NCBI RefSeq assembly: GCF_900100455.1
Contig: NZ_FNCV01000003.1
Location: 326,916-390,915 of the forward strand
DNA: 64,000 bases
Reading direction: 5' to 3'
Source: Roseospirillum parvum
GTDB taxonomy: Bacteria > Pseudomonadota > Alphaproteobacteria > Rhodospirillales > Rhodospirillaceae
Shown here: positions 9,822 through 19,439 of the stretch, in pieces
Layout of the letters: each line of letters opens with the position of its first letter
Position numbering within the stretch: the stretch's first letter is position 1
Notes under the pieces: generated by a model
Seen by the model: the letters and a program-made list of their open reading frames with translations, nothing else
What the model was told of the DNA's origin: nothing
The model's database searches: none
Program-made: the position numbers and the translations under genes

Positions 9822-10415
9822 CTAGTAGAAGATGTCCTTGGACACCAGGGGACCGGAGCACTCGACCTTCTGGTTGTCGCGGTCGTGCATGAAGACCCGC
9901 ACGAAGGTGACGCTGTCCAGGTCCCGCAAAAGCTGGTTCGGGGCCCGTTTGACCCCGAACCGGCCGGGCTCGAAGAAATAGGCGTACAGGCTGCCGCGCG
10001 AGGCCTTGATCAGGTAGCCGTTGCGCCCGTCGATGCCGGCGTCCCAGCGGATGCGGTTGAGAATTTCCCGGCAGTTGCGCTGCGTCGCCGGGAAGGTGCC
10101 GATGAGGAAGGCCTGAATCTGCAACTGCTGGCGGTCAGCATCGAACACAGCGTCGATGTCGGCGTAGTTCTCGGCCTCGATGCCATTCAGGCTGTGGTTC
10201 AGGGCGTTCAGGCCGCAGGCCAGCAGCGAGGGCTGCTCCAGGCCGCAGGCGTCGGTCACCGGCATGGTCTGCTGCAGGAAACCCAACGCCTCGCGCGGGC
10301 CGGCGGCCTCGGCCAGACCGGGCGAGCCCCAGCCCAGGGCCAAGCCGACCATCACCACCACGCTCATCATGCCACGACCCATGCCACGGCGGTCCTTGAA
10401 ACAGCGCCTCGTCAT
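9822..10415 (-). CDS. Secreted hypothetical protein, four conserved-looking cysteines
   Basis: A 197-aa protein with an Arg-rich start (MTRRCFKDRRGMGRG) and a hydrophobic stretch (MMSVVVMVGLALGWGSPGLAEA) that looks like a signal peptide cleaved after AEA. The mature chain contains cysteines in DACGLEQ, LLACGLNAL, RNCREILN and VECSGP, compatible with two disulfides in the periplasm. It ends in LVSKDIFY. Coding statistics match the neighbours. No family recognised. The signal peptide could also start at internal Met12 or Met16. Confidence 0.65.
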   Translation of the reverse strand: MTRRCFKDRRGMGRGMMSVVVMVGLALGWGSPGLAEAAGPREALGFLQQTMPVTDACGLEQPSLLACGLNALNHSLNGIEAENYADIDAVFDADRQQLQIQAFLIGTFPATQRNCREILNRIRWDAGIDGRNGYLIKASRGSLYAYFFEPGRFGVKRAPNQLLRDLDSVTFVRVFMHDRDNQKVECSGPLVSKDIFY

Positions 10416-10862
10416 GCCTTGCCTGCCTCTTCAGAATGGCTCTTCAAGGACCTCCCGCGCCACACGGGGACGGTCCACACACGGGGACGACCCACCCGAA
10501 CAGCCCGGTGGTGGCTCCGGCGGATAGCGGGCGGGTCAGCCCGCGCGGCCTCGGCCGCGAACACAACGCCAGCGGCCCCGGGGAGCCGGTTCGCCCTTCC
10601 TCTAGCACGGACCGGCCGGCATAAGAAACCATTTGCCGACATGGCGCCGGCTTTTTTTTGTCGCGTGGCGCGACCCGGGCCGGGCGACAAAAAAGCCGAC
10701 GCGCCAACGCAATGATGTGAAAAAAGGCGCTTGGCCGGCGCCTTGGGGCATGCTGCCTGCTTGGCGACCCACACAACATGCCACAAGGTTCTGATATTGG
10801 AAAATATTGCGCCCCCTGCCCTTCAAGAAGGGAGCGGTGGTCACACCTTGGAGAGGGGGGTG
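10416..10862. other. Non-coding gap with inverted repeats
   Basis: About 450 nt between two minus-strand envelope genes. It holds a long imperfect inverted repeat at 10649-10697 (GGC-T8-GTCGC facing GCGAC-A6-GCC) and, next to it, a canonical minus-strand terminator (separate entry). Around 10790-10810 the DNA is unusually A+T-rich for this window and may hold the promoter of the 9822-10415 gene, but no convincing -35/-10 pair was found. Open frames here lack coding character. Confidence 0.5.
10719..10744 (-). terminator. Intrinsic terminator after eipA
   Basis: Read on the minus strand, AAGGCGC (10744-10738 side) pairs with its complement at 10724-10730 around a 7-nt loop and is followed by six Ts (10725-10720). 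It lies about 120 nt beyond the eipA stop codon, so it probably ends that transcript. Confidence 0.65.
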
Positions 10863-11432
10863 TCAGAAGGGAATCCAGGAGTGCTCGTGGCTGTAGTGCA
10901 GGTAGCCGATGTTGGCCCCTGCCCGCAAGCCAACCCCGGTGCGGATGGGGGCCAGGACCAGTTCGCCGGAGCGCTGGTAGTTCACCCCCACCCCGCCGAC
11001 GAAGTAGAAGGTCCCCTCGACGCCGGGAATGCGCTGATACAGCTCGTGATCCGCCCCCAGGTGATAGACCAGGGTGAACACCCGCGAGGCATTGCCGCCC
11101 AGGTCGAAGCCCACCGACGGTCCCTGCCAGTAGATCGGCCGGGTGGCCCCGCCCTTGCGGTTGAGGGTGCCCTCGCCATAGCGCAGGCCGACACCGATGG
11201 CGCCGCTCACCTCCTCGCCGGTGATGTAGGCGTTGGGCCGGCCATGGTCGGCGAACACCTTCTCGACCACCTGGGCCAACCCCTCGGTGGTGGCGCCGAA
11301 GAAGCCCCGGGCGGCCTCGAGGATCTCGTTCTGGCTGAAGGTTTCCTCCTCGGCCAGGGCGGGACGCGCAACCAGCACGACAAGCAGGCAGACGGCCAGG
11401 GCGGCCCGCCCGACGACGAAAAACCGTTTCAT
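10863..11432 (-). CDS. eipA: EipA/DUF1134 family cell-envelope protein
   Basis: Periplasmic protein (189 aa) of the DUF1134/EipA family, which in Brucella is needed for envelope integrity. It has a signal peptide (FFVVGRAALAVCLLVVLVAR, ending ARPALA-EEE) and the family core: SQNEILEAARGFFG, YGEGTLNRKGG, YWQGPSVGFDLGGNASRVF, GVGVNYQRS and the C-terminal RTGVGLRAGANIGYLHYS. Length and signature glycines fit the small beta-barrel fold described for the family. It follows the glycosyltransferase gene by 36 nt, so the two may be co-transcribed. Confidence 0.88.
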   Translation of the reverse strand: MKRFFVVGRAALAVCLLVVLVARPALAEEETFSQNEILEAARGFFGATTEGLAQVVEKVFADHGRPNAYITGEEVSGAIGVGLRYGEGTLNRKGGATRPIYWQGPSVGFDLGGNASRVFTLVYHLGADHELYQRIPGVEGTFYFVGGVGVNYQRSGELVLAPIRTGVGLRAGANIGYLHYSHEHSWIPF

Positions 11433-11468
11433 GATGCTGCCTTTCGGCTGTGGTCAGGTCGGCTGAGA

Positions 11469-12443
11469 TCAGGACTCGGCCGGGCCTTCCGGTCCCGGCT
11501 GGGCCAGCCAGGCGAGGCGTTTCACCTCGACCCGCCCGCGGCACACGCTGTCCAGGATGATGCCGCAGGACAGGCTGAGCGAGCCAAGCAGCATCAGGCC
11601 GGTGGACAGCACCGCCGTGGGCAGGCGGGGGACCAGCCCAGTCTCCATGTAGGTCAGCAGCAGGGGCACCGAAAGGCCGGTGGCGATCACCGCCAGGGCC
11701 GCGAAGATCAGACCGAAGAAGGGAAACGGCCGGACCTCCTTGAACAGCACCATGATGGTCCACAGGATGCGAAAACCGTCGGCCCAGGTGTTGAGCTTGG
11801 AGTGGCTGTCCTCGGGGCGCTCGAAATAGTCGGTCTCGATCTCGGCGGCGGCGACATGCATCTGCAGGGCATGGACGTTGATCTCGGTCTCGATCTCAAA
11901 GCCCGTCGAGGCGGCCGGGAACGACTTCACGAAGCGTCGCGAAAAGACCCGGTAGCCCGACAGCATGTCGGAAAAGCGCTGCCCGAAGATCACCCCCACG
12001 GCCCCGGTCAGCAGCCGGTTGCCCAGTTGGTGCACCGGCCGGCGGGCCGCCTTGGCGTCGACCAGCCGGCGCGCCCCGACCACCATGTCCAGATGATCGT
12101 CGCGCAGCCGGGCGACCAACTCCGGCGCCCGGGTCGCGTCGTAGGTGGCGTCGCCGTCGACCAGCACGTAGATGTCGGCCTCCACGTCGGCGAACATGCG
12201 GCGCACCACGAACCCCTTGCCGGCCATTTCCTCGCGCCGCACCACGGCGCCGGCGGCGCGGGCCAGGGCGGCGGTGTCGTCGGTCGAGCGGTTGTCGTAG
12301 ACGTAGACCGTGGCCCCGGGCAGGGCGGCCTTGAAGTCGGCCACCACCTGGCCGACCGTGGCGGCCTCGTTGTGGCACGGCACCAGCACCGCCACCCGCG
12401 GGTTGGGGCTCGAGTCGGACGGGGGGGTCGGCGTGGACGGCAT
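11469..12443 (-). CDS. Family 2 glycosyltransferase with C-terminal membrane helices
   Basis: GT-A fold glycosyltransferase of the DPM1/DPG-synthase type (324 aa). Residues 15-220 carry the nucleotide-sugar motifs: VAVLVPCHNEAATVGQVV, YDNRSTDDT, the DxD-type VLVDGDATYD, and SGYRVFSRRFVKSFP. Two hydrophobic segments at about 235-255 (FFGLIFAALAVIATGLSV) and 265-290 (AVLSTGLMLLGSLSLSCGII) anchor it to the inner membrane. The likely job is transfer of a sugar to a polyprenyl phosphate or a surface glycan; acceptor and sugar cannot be read from the sequence. It may form an operon with eipA. Confidence 0.85.
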   Translation of the reverse strand: MPSTPTPPSDSSPNPRVAVLVPCHNEAATVGQVVADFKAALPGATVYVYDNRSTDDTAALARAAGAVVRREEMAGKGFVVRRMFADVEADIYVLVDGDATYDATRAPELVARLRDDHLDMVVGARRLVDAKAARRPVHQLGNRLLTGAVGVIFGQRFSDMLSGYRVFSRRFVKSFPAASTGFEIETEINVHALQMHVAAAEIETDYFERPEDSHSKLNTWADGFRILWTIMVLFKEVRPFPFFGLIFAALAVIATGLSVPLLLTYMETGLVPRLPTAVLSTGLMLLGSLSLSCGIILDSVCRGRVEVKRLAWLAQPGPEGPAES

Positions 12444-12692
12444 GGATCGGCCCCTGACAGGTGCGGAGTCGACCCGGCGGCGGTGCCGGCGGGCCTTGCG
12501 CTCCGGTCATACCCGGCCACCGCCTGGCTGGCAACAGGATGCCACCACAGGCCGCCCCGGCACCCCCGAAGGTGGCCGGGAGCCTGACATTTTTCGACAA
12601 ACGGGCAGCTTATCGGAAGCATTTCAAACGTCGGGGCGATCGGTTATTCCTTTTGGCTCGGTTTCGATCACTCCGCGCCTTGAGGTAATGTT

Positions 12693-12722
12693 TTGACCTG
12701 CTGTGCGCATTGATCGCATAAA
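12693..12722 (+). promoter_or_regulatory. Possible sigma-70 promoter for the GAF-PAS kinase
   Basis: TTGACC (12693-12698), 18 nt, CATAAA (12717-12722). It lies in the 329-nt divergent gap (12444-12772) between the glycosyltransferase and kinase genes and would give a leader of about 45 nt before the ATG at 12773. The rest of that gap shows no gene. Confidence 0.35.
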
Positions 12723-12772
12723 CGCCGAGGTTGCGCCCCCTCCTCTCATCTGCTTCACGGCCTTATCCCCCC

Positions 12773-14431
12773 ATGAGCCCGCCGCCATCCGCCCCCCCGC
12801 TGCCCGCCCTGGCGAGCGTTGATCCGACCACCCGCCGGCTGCTGCTCGACTGGCAGAAGCGGGTGCTTGATGTGCTGCTGGTCAGCCAGAGCACTGCGGC
12901 GGCGCTGGAGGCATTGGTCCGGCTGATCGAGGAGGTGCATCCGGAGATGGTGTGCGCCGTCATGCTGGTGGACGGCAACCGGCTGACCTTCGGCGCCGGG
13001 CCCAGCCTGCCCGAGTTCTATCACCAGGCGGTCGAAGGCTTGGCCATCGGTGACGGCGTCGGCTCGTGCGGCACGGCGGCGGCGCGCGGCGAGCCGGTGA
13101 TCGTCGCCGACATCCTGAGCCACCCCTATTGGGCCGATTACCGGGAGTTGATGGCGCAAACCGGGCTGGCCGCCTGCTGGTCGCAACCGATCAAGGGGCG
13201 CGATGGCCGGGTGCTGGGCACCTTCGCCATCTATTACCGCGAGGTGCGCCAACCGAGCCCCGAGGACCTGGAACAGATCGCGCACCTGTCCGATCTGGCC
13301 GCCCTGATCATCGAGGTGTGGGAGTCCGAAAGCGCCCTGGAACACAGCGAACGGCGCCTGCAGCGCCTGACCGCGACCATCCCCGGGGTGATCTACGAAT
13401 ACCGCCTGCACGTCGATGGGCGCGGCGAGTTTCCCTACATCAGCCCGGGCATCCGCGAAATGACCGGCCTTGATCCCGAAACCGTCATGGCCGATCCTGG
13501 CGCCGTGTTTGCCTTGCTCCATCCGGATGACCGCGCGGCCCTGCACCAGGCCAACCTCAGGAACAGCGACGGCAGCGTCGACGAATGGAACGGCGAAATG
13601 CGGCTCGACACCCCGCAGGGCCAGCGCTGGATCAAGGCCCACGCCATCCGCGACACCAGCGCCGCGCCGGCCGATGGCTCGACCCTGTGGTCCGGGCTGC
13701 TGACCGACATCACCCGGGAAAAGACGGCCGAGTTGGCCCTGGCCCGCTCCAACGCCGAACTGGAAACCTTCGCCCACGCCGTTTCCCACGACCTGCGCGA
13801 GCCGCTGCGCATGGTGAGCAGCTACCTGCGGCTGCTGGAGCGCCGGCTCGGCCCCGATCTCGGCTCCGAGGCGGCAGAGTTCCTGGACTTCGCCCGCGAT
13901 GGGGCCCACCGCATGAACCGCCAGATCGAAGGCTTGCTGGCGTACGCCCGGGTCAGCCGCCAGGTCCCGGCCGCGGTGGAGGTTGACCTCGATCTGGCGG
14001 TGACGGCGGCGCTCGACAATCTGGTCATGGCGGTGGCGGAAAGCGGGGCCTCGGTGTCGATCGCCGGCTTGCTGCCGACGGTGCGGGGCGACCCCGACCA
14101 ACTGGCCCTGGTTTTCCAGAACCTGCTCGCCAACGCCCTGAAGTTCCGCCACCCCGAGCGCCCACCCCGCGTCGTGATCAGCGCCCGCGAGGTCCCTGGC
14201 GCCTGGCGCATCGAGGTGACGGACAACGGATTGGGGGTGCCGGACGATCAGGCGGAACGCCTGTTCGGCATCTTCCAGCGCGGCCATCCGGCCCAGTCGG
14301 TGGACGGCACCGGTGTCGGCCTGGCGCTGGTCAAGCGCATTGTCGAGCACCACGGAGGGAGTGTCGGCGTCGATCCCGGCCCCGACGACCAGGGAGCCTG
14401 TTTCCACATCACCCTGCCGCGCGAGGCCTGA
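12773..14431 (+). CDS. GAF-PAS sensor histidine kinase (cytoplasmic)
   Basis: Soluble sensor kinase of 552 aa, without membrane helices. Order of domains: GAF (about 30-175, with IGDGVGSCGTAAARGEPVI and VLGTFAIYYRE), PAS (about 190-320, IPGVIYEYRL, ISPGIREMTGLDPE), HisKA (about 325-400) with the phospho-accepting His in AVSHDLREPLRMV, and HATPase_c with the N box QNLLANALKFRH and G boxes VTDNGLGVP and GTGVGLALVKRIVEHHGG. The HisKA/HATPase pair is of the phytochrome-like bacterial kinase type. No response regulator gene is adjacent. The start is uncertain: an in-frame TTG at 12731 is possible, but the ATG fits the candidate promoter better. Confidence 0.88.
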   Translation: MSPPPSAPPLPALASVDPTTRRLLLDWQKRVLDVLLVSQSTAAALEALVRLIEEVHPEMVCAVMLVDGNRLTFGAGPSLPEFYHQAVEGLAIGDGVGSCGTAAARGEPVIVADILSHPYWADYRELMAQTGLAACWSQPIKGRDGRVLGTFAIYYREVRQPSPEDLEQIAHLSDLAALIIEVWESESALEHSERRLQRLTATIPGVIYEYRLHVDGRGEFPYISPGIREMTGLDPETVMADPGAVFALLHPDDRAALHQANLRNSDGSVDEWNGEMRLDTPQGQRWIKAHAIRDTSAAPADGSTLWSGLLTDITREKTAELALARSNAELETFAHAVSHDLREPLRMVSSYLRLLERRLGPDLGSEAAEFLDFARDGAHRMNRQIEGLLAYARVSRQVPAAVEVDLDLAVTAALDNLVMAVAESGASVSIAGLLPTVRGDPDQLALVFQNLLANALKFRHPERPPRVVISAREVPGAWRIEVTDNGLGVPDDQAERLFGIFQRGHPAQSVDGTGVGLALVKRIVEHHGGSVGVDPGPDDQGACFHITLPREA

Positions 14432-14447
14432 AGCGTCCCCCGGCGCC

Positions 14448-15086
14448 TTACCCGGGAAGGCCGGCGACCAGGGGCACGAAGCGCACGTCCATCAGCGATT
14501 CCCGGTGCACCGCGCCGTCGCGCCGGGTCAGGCGGACCACCTCCTGATGGCCGCCGCCGGCGGCCTCCACCGGCACCACCATCACCCCGCCCTCGGCCAG
14601 CTGGTCGACCAGCCCCTGGGGCACCTGACGCGCCGCCGCGGTGACCAGGATGCGGTCGAAGGGGGCCTGCTCGGGCCAGCCCTTGTGGCCGTCGCCGACA
14701 ATGGCGGTGATGTTGGTCAGGCCCAGGTCGGCGAAGCGCCGCTCGGCCCGGGTGAGCAGGTCGCGGTGGCGTTCGATGGTGTAGACCCGACGGCACAGCC
14801 GGGCCAGGATCGCCGCCTGATAGCCCGAGCCGGTGCCGATCTCCAGCACCTTCATGCGCGGCCCCACGTCCAGCGCCTGGGTCATGAAGCCGACCACCAG
14901 CGGCTGGCTGATGGTCTGCCCGCAGTCGATGGGCAGGGCCCTGTTCTCGTAGGCTTGGTCGAGGAACGGCTCGGCCACGAAGGCTTCGCGGGGCAACCGC
15001 TCGACGGCGGCCAGGACCCGGGTGTCGGTGATGCCCTGGGTCCTCAACTCCATGATCAGGCGGATCTTGCGGGCCGCGTAGGTCAT
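14448..15086 (-). CDS. pcm: Protein-L-isoaspartate O-methyltransferase
   Basis: Methylates isoaspartyl residues with S-adenosylmethionine to start their repair. The 212-aa protein shows the family start [31 protein letters not shown], the substrate-site motif CGQTISQP, the SAM-binding [16 protein letters not shown] and [11 protein letters not shown]. Length is normal. Its ATG overlaps the surE stop by 4 nt, so surE and pcm are translationally coupled, the usual order in proteobacteria. Confidence 0.95.
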   Translation of the reverse strand: MTYAARKIRLIMELRTQGITDTRVLAAVERLPREAFVAEPFLDQAYENRALPIDCGQTISQPLVVGFMTQALDVGPRMKVLEIGTGSGYQAAILARLCRRVYTIERHRDLLTRAERRFADLGLTNITAIVGDGHKGWPEQAPFDRILVTAAARQVPQGLVDQLAEGGVMVVPVEAAGGGHQEVVRLTRRDGAVHRESLMDVRFVPLVAGLPG

Positions 15087-15964
15087 GGTTTCGCCCCCGG
15101 GGGCGCCTCCGGGGCGGGATCGTCAAGGACCTCGGCCAGACGGCCCAGGGTGGCCCGGTGGGTCAGATCGACGCACAGCGGGGTGACCGAGATCATGCCC
15201 CGGCCGATCACTCCCAGATCGGAATCATCGCCGTGCCGCTCGCCGCTGCGCTGCGGCCCGATCCACACATAGGGCCGGCCGCGCGGGTCGGTGCGCTCGG
15301 TGATCCCCTCGCCGATCTTGCGCCGTCCCTGGCGGGTCACCTTGAGGCCGCTCACCGCCTCTGGCGGGCAGTTGGGGAAGTTCACGTTGACCAGCACGTT
15401 GCGCGGCCAGGACTGGGCGCACAGACGGCGCACCAGATCGGGGCCATGGGCCTCGGCGGTTTCGAACGGCGGCGGCTCGGGGTAGCGGAAAATCTGGCTG
15501 AGGGCGATCGAGCGCACGCCCAGCAGGGTGCCCTCCATGGCCGCCGCCACGGTGCCGGAATAGGTGATGTCGTCGCCCAGGTTGGCCCCCCGGTTGACCC
15601 CGGAGAGCACCAGGTCGGGCCGCCGCCCCTCGATCAGCTTGTGGACGGCCAGCAGCACGCAGTCGGTGGGGGTACCGGCAACGGCGAAGCGGCGTGGCTC
15701 GATCTCGCGGAAGCGCAAGGGGTCGTGCAGGCTGAGCGAATGGCCGGTGCCGCTCTGCTCGGTTTCCGGGGCGACCACCCAGACGTCGTCCGACAGGCTC
15801 TCGGCCAGCCGGGTCAGCAGGGCCAGGCCGGGCGCGTTGATGCCGTCGTCGTTGGTGACCAGGATGCGGGCCCGCGACAGGTCGGCCAGCGGCGGCAGCA
15901 GATCGTCCGCGATCTCGGTTGCGGCCTCGGTGGCGACCTGGGCGGCGGAGTCCGGCTCAGACAT
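15083..15964 (-). CDS. surE: 5'/3'-nucleotidase SurE
   Basis: Metal-dependent nucleoside monophosphatase of the SurE family (293 aa). Diagnostic motifs: [14 protein letters not shown] (metal-binding Asp pair), [28 protein letters not shown] and VNVNFP. About 35 residues rich in Ala/Asp/Glu precede the core, so translation could instead begin closer to LSRARILV; the ATG at 15964 is kept because it overlaps the serS stop by 8 nt, in keeping with the tight packing of the run. Between serS and pcm. Confidence 0.94.
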   Translation of the reverse strand: MSEPDSAAQVATEAATEIADDLLPPLADLSRARILVTNDDGINAPGLALLTRLAESLSDDVWVVAPETEQSGTGHSLSLHDPLRFREIEPRRFAVAGTPTDCVLLAVHKLIEGRRPDLVLSGVNRGANLGDDITYSGTVAAAMEGTLLGVRSIALSQIFRYPEPPPFETAEAHGPDLVRRLCAQSWPRNVLVNVNFPNCPPEAVSGLKVTRQGRRKIGEGITERTDPRGRPYVWIGPQRSGERHGDDSDLGVIGRGMISVTPLCVDLTHRATLGRLAEVLDDPAPEAPPGAKP

Positions 15965-17237
15965 GACCGGCGATCACCGTCATCCCGCCCATGTAGGGCT
16001 GCAGGGCGGCCGGCACCCGGATGCTGCCATCGGCCTGCTGGTGGTTTTCGACCAGCGCCACCAGGGCCCGGCCGACGGCCAGCCCGGAGCCGTTCAGGGT
16101 GTGGACCAGCCGGGTCCCCTTCTCGTCCCCCTCGGGCCGATAGCGGGCCTTCATGCGGCGGGCCTGGAAGTCGCCGCAGGCCGAGCAGCTGGAGATTTCC
16201 CGATAGGCCTGCTGGCCAGGCAGCCAGACCTCCAGATCGTAGGTGCGGCGGGCGGCGAAGCCCATGTCGCCGGCACACAGTTCCATCACCCGGTAGGGCA
16301 ACTCCAGGGCCTTCAGGATGGCCTCGGCGCAGCCGGTCATGCGCTCCAGCTCGGCCGCCGAATCGTCGGGGCGGACGATGGACACCATCTCCACCTTCTC
16401 GAACTGGTGCTGGCGGATCATGCCCCGGGTGTCCTTGCCGGCCGCCCCGGCCTCGGCCCGGAAGCACAGGGTGTGGGCGGTCATCCGGCGCGGCAGGTCG
16501 GCCTCGGCCAGGATGCTGTCGGCCACCGTGTTGGTCAGCGTCACCTCGGCGGTGGGGATCAGCCACAACCCGCCATCGGTGCGGAACATGTCGTCGACCA
16601 GCTTGGGCAACTGCCCGGTGCCGCGCAGCGCATCGTCGCGGACCAGCACCGGGGTGTTGATCTCGGTATAGCCGTGCGCGCTGGTGTGGGTGTCCAGCAT
16701 GAACTGGGCGAGGGCCCGCGACAGGCGCGCGAAAGCCCCCTTGAGGACCACGAAACGAGCCCCGGACAGGCCAGCGGCGGTGGTGAAGTCCATGCCTCCC
16801 AGGGCCTCGCCCAGGGCCACGTGGTCCCTGGGCTCGAAGTCGAAGGCCGGCGGCGTGCCGACCCGCCGCAGCTCGCGGTTGGCGCTTTCGTCGGGGCCGT
16901 CGGGCACCTCGTCGGCCGGCGGGTTGGGCAGGGCGAGCAGCAGGTCCTCCAGAGCCTGGCCGACCTCGCGCTCGTCATCCTCGACGGCGGCGATGTCGGC
17001 CTTCAGGCGGGCCACCTCGTCGATCAGCTCGGCGGCCTCCTGCCCGGCCTTCTTGCGCTGGCCGATCTCGCGGCTGGCCTCGTTGCGCCGCGCCTGCATG
17101 GCCTGGAAGCGGGTTTGCAGGTCGCGCCGCCGGCGGTCCAGCTCGACCAGCCGTTCGGCCACCGGCTCGGCGCCACGGCGGGCCAGGGCGTGGTCCAGCG
17201 CGTCAGGGGTTTCGCGGATCCATTTCAGGTCCAGCAT
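15957..17237 (-). CDS. serS: Seryl-tRNA synthetase
   Basis: Class II aminoacyl-tRNA synthetase charging tRNA-Ser (426 aa). The N-terminal long coiled-coil tRNA-binding arm is visible (about 28-105, from [20 protein letters not shown] to [12 protein letters not shown]), then class II motif 1 ([14 protein letters not shown]), motif 2 ([20 protein letters not shown]) and motif 3 ([18 protein letters not shown]). The ATG at 17237 ([14 protein letters not shown]) is the family start; residues further upstream are shadow of tatC. It follows tatC by 73 nt, as in other alphaproteobacteria. Confidence 0.96.
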   Translation of the reverse strand: MLDLKWIRETPDALDHALARRGAEPVAERLVELDRRRRDLQTRFQAMQARRNEASREIGQRKKAGQEAAELIDEVARLKADIAAVEDDEREVGQALEDLLLALPNPPADEVPDGPDESANRELRRVGTPPAFDFEPRDHVALGEALGGMDFTTAAGLSGARFVVLKGAFARLSRALAQFMLDTHTSAHGYTEINTPVLVRDDALRGTGQLPKLVDDMFRTDGGLWLIPTAEVTLTNTVADSILAEADLPRRMTAHTLCFRAEAGAAGKDTRGMIRQHQFEKVEMVSIVRPDDSAAELERMTGCAEAILKALELPYRVMELCAGDMGFAARRTYDLEVWLPGQQAYREISSCSACGDFQARRMKARYRPEGDEKGTRLVHTLNGSGLAVGRALVALVENHQQADGSIRVPAALQPYMGGMTVIAGHV

Positions 17238-17310
17238 GGCGGGGTCCGGGGGTCTGGGGTCGGCGGGGGTAGGCCGCCCCCGGAGCCATCGCGGCCCGGG
17301 GGCGACGCCG

Positions 17311-18138
17311 TCAGTCGTCGTTGAAGTCGGTTTCGTCGCCGTCGCGGCCGAAGCTTCCGTCATCGCCGGCATGGCGCGCGGCACGCTCCGCCTCGACCCG
17401 GCGCACGGCGTGGATGGAGGCCTCGTACAACAGCAGCAGCGGGATGCCAAGGCCGATCTGGCTGACCACGTCGGGCGGCGTGATGATGGCGGCGACGACG
17501 AAAATGCCGACAATCGCATAACGCCGCTTGTCGACCAGGCCCTGGGCCGTGACCAGCCCCACCCGCGACAGCAGGACCAGCGCCACCGGCAACTGGAAGC
17601 TCAGCCCGAAGGCCAGCATCAGGCGGATGACCAGGGTCAGGTACTCGCCCACCCGGGCCTCGATCTGGACCGGCAGCACGGTCTCTTCGGCCCCCGTCTG
17701 GAAGCCCAGCAGGAAGCGCCAGGCCAGCGGGATGACCAGGTAGTAGACCATCGCCGCGCCGACCGCGAAGAGCACCGGGCTGGCCACCATGAAAGGCAAC
17801 AGGGCGCGCTTCTCGTGGCGGTACAGGCCGGGCGCCACAAAGCCCCAGATGTGATAGGCGATGACCGGAAACGACAGCACGATGCCGCCGAAGGCCGCCA
17901 CCTTGATGTAGGTGAAGAACGGCTCGGCCAGCCCGGTGGCGATCATGCGCTGGGTGCCGCCCACCTCCTGCATGATGTCGGCCAGGGGCACGACCAGGAA
18001 GGCATAGATGGGCAGACGCACGGCGTAGCAGATCAGGAACCCGACGATGAAGGCGCCGAGCATCCACATCAGGCGCAGGCGCAACTCGATCAGGTGATCG
18101 ATCAGGCTCATCTTGTTGTCGGCGGGGTTGTCGCTCAC
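17311..18138 (-). CDS. tatC: Sec-independent protein translocase subunit TatC
   Basis: Polytopic inner-membrane core of the twin-arginine translocase (275 aa, six membrane helices), which with TatB recognises twin-arginine signal peptides. Family features: [18 protein letters not shown] at the N-terminus, [40 protein letters not shown] and the late helices ending in [20 protein letters not shown]. The C-terminal tail is charged and cytoplasmic. The start overlaps the tatB stop by 4 nt. Confidence 0.95.
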   Translation of the reverse strand: MSDNPADNKMSLIDHLIELRLRLMWMLGAFIVGFLICYAVRLPIYAFLVVPLADIMQEVGGTQRMIATGLAEPFFTYIKVAAFGGIVLSFPVIAYHIWGFVAPGLYRHEKRALLPFMVASPVLFAVGAAMVYYLVIPLAWRFLLGFQTGAEETVLPVQIEARVGEYLTLVIRLMLAFGLSFQLPVALVLLSRVGLVTAQGLVDKRRYAIVGIFVVAAIITPPDVVSQIGLGIPLLLLYEASIHAVRRVEAERAARHAGDDGSFGRDGDETDFNDD

Positions 18139-18689
18139 GAGGGCTCTCCATCGGCCCCGCCGTCAGGGCGCGTCTTGGGGGTGGCTTTGGGGGTCGCCTT
18201 GGGGGTGGTGGTCTTGCGGCCGCCACCGCTGCCAGCCTTGGCGCGCCCGCCAGAGGGCTTGGCGCCGGTCGATTTGGCGCCAGTGGACTTGGCACCGGCG
18301 GGCTTGGGATCGGCGGGCTTGCCGTCAGCGGACGGGGCCGGCGGCTGGCTGGCCGCCTTGGCCGGGGCGTCCGCCCCGCTGCCGCTGGCCTTGGCGGTCT
18401 TCAGGTCCTCCGACAGCCCCTCGCGCAGCGAGCCATCGGGGTCCACCGCCTGATCGAAGGCGCGGCCGGCGTCCTTGTTCTTCAGGCCGTCGACGGTCTT
18501 CTTCACGTCGTCCAGCTCGGCGTCCTTGACCGCCTCGTCCAGATAGGACTGGAACTCGCGGGCCAACGAGCGGGCCTTGCCCATCCAGATGCCCAGGGTG
18601 CGCATCACCTGGGGCAGCTCCTTGGGGCCGATGACCAGCACCATGATCACCGCCACCACCAGAAGCTCGATCCAACCGAGGTCCAGCAT
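18135..18689 (-). CDS. tatB: Sec-independent protein translocase subunit TatB
   Basis: Membrane-anchored Tat receptor subunit (184 aa). The N-terminus is typical: MLDLGWIELLVVAVIMVLVI as the single membrane helix, then the GPKELPQVMRTLG hinge and an amphipathic helix (ARSLAREFQSYLDEAVKD). The C-terminal 100 residues are low-complexity Ala/Lys/Pro/Gly/Thr with short internal repeats (GAKSTGAKSTGAKPSGG and TPKATPKATPKTRP), longer than in many TatB proteins. Translation is coupled to tatC. Confidence 0.93.
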   Translation of the reverse strand: MLDLGWIELLVVAVIMVLVIGPKELPQVMRTLGIWMGKARSLAREFQSYLDEAVKDAELDDVKKTVDGLKNKDAGRAFDQAVDPDGSLREGLSEDLKTAKASGSGADAPAKAASQPPAPSADGKPADPKPAGAKSTGAKSTGAKPSGGRAKAGSGGGRKTTTPKATPKATPKTRPDGGADGEPS

Positions 18690-18953
18690 GTTCGGGCCTT
18701 GTTCGAAAGGGAGACAAAACCTTCCCCGCCGCCGAGACGGGTCCGGAGCGGCATGGCGCCAACCTCGGGGCCAAGGTTTAGCGTCATTGGAAGACGCTGA
18801 GAAGAGGGGGTTTGATGACCACGCCCGCCGGCCCGCTCCGCCACCGCAACAGGACAGGCCGAGTCGCCCGGCGGGCGCCGGCTCAAGGGCGACGCGGCGG
18901 CGCCCCTCTCGCCGCTGGCTTTCCCGGCCAGCCCCCGGTCGAGGCTAGGTCGA

Positions 18954-18986
18954 GACCCGGTCAAGACCCGGTCAAGACCCGGTCAA
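18954..18986. repeat. Three tandem copies of an 11-bp unit
   Basis: GACCCGGTCAA occurs three times without change at 18954-18964, 18965-18975 and 18976-18986, followed by a partial copy (GACA). The unit is close to one helical turn. It lies in the 477-nt gap between tatA and tatB, just beside a 10-bp hairpin. Confidence 0.8.
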
Positions 18987-18989
18987 GAC

Positions 18990-19022
18990 AAGGGCCGCCC
19001 CCTGGAATCCGAGGCGGCCCTT
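18990..19022 (-). terminator. Perfect 10-bp hairpin between tatA and tatB
   Basis: AAGGGCCGCC (18990-18999) pairs with GGCGGCCCTT (19013-19022) around 13 nt. There is no strong T-run on either side. It lies about 145 nt past the tatA stop and could attenuate read-through into tatB or protect the tatA mRNA 3' end. Confidence 0.5.
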
Positions 19023-19062
19023 CGCGTGGTGGGACAGGTCAAGACAGAGCAACCCTCCGGCA

Positions 19063-19091
19063 GCGCGCCCCCAGAAGAGTGAAGGGCGCGC
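19063..19091. terminator. Second hairpin downstream of tatA
   Basis: GCGCGCCC (19063-19070) pairs with GGGCGCGC (19084-19091) with a 13-nt loop. It is about 75 nt past the tatA stop, with no T-run. Together with the hairpin at 18990-19022 it suggests structured RNA between tatA and tatB. Confidence 0.4.
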
Positions 19092-19166
19092 CTCCGAAAG
19101 CGGTGCCGACAGGCCAGGCGCCCTATGTCCGCCCTCGGCGGACCACGGCGCCGGCCGGGATCGTCC

Positions 19167-19439
19167 TCAGGCCTTGTCGCTCTTGGCGGCCGGCTTGGCC
19201 TCGGCCTTCGGGGCCGGCTTGGCTTCGGCCTTCGGCGCGGCCGGCTTGGCGGCCGCCGGCTCGTCCTTGATCTGCTTGGTGTCGGCTTCAGCCTCGCCCT
19301 TGTCGCCGCCAAGGCCGGACTTGAACGCCTTGATGCCCTTGCCGGCGTCGCCCATCAGGCTGGACAGCTTGCCCGAGCCCCCGAACAGAACCAGGACGAT
19401 GACGAGGACGATAAGAAGTTGCCAAATGCTCAGACCCAT
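19167..19439 (-). CDS. tatA: Sec-independent protein translocase subunit TatA
   Basis: Pore-forming Tat subunit (90 aa). One N-terminal membrane helix ([17 protein letters not shown]), the [20 protein letters not shown] hinge and amphipathic helix with the conserved F-G pair and KGIKAFK, then a Lys/Ala/Glu/Pro tail with repeats of KAEAKPAPK. Normal length. The order scpA, scpB, tatA, tatB, tatC, serS is an established alphaproteobacterial arrangement, but the 477-nt gap to tatB is unusually wide. Confidence 0.95.
   Translation of the reverse strand: MGLSIWQLLIVLVIVLVLFGGSGKLSSLMGDAGKGIKAFKSGLGGDKGEAEADTKQIKDEPAAAKPAAPKAEAKPAPKAEAKPAAKSDKA

Noticed and set aside
10412..10786. A 124-codon minus-strand frame between eipA and the secreted-protein gene
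   Set aside because: Arg/Ala-rich without pattern, runs through the terminator hairpin and overlaps the next gene's start.
18954..18986. CRISPR-like array
   Set aside because: The 11-bp units are directly adjacent with no spacers and there are no cas genes.
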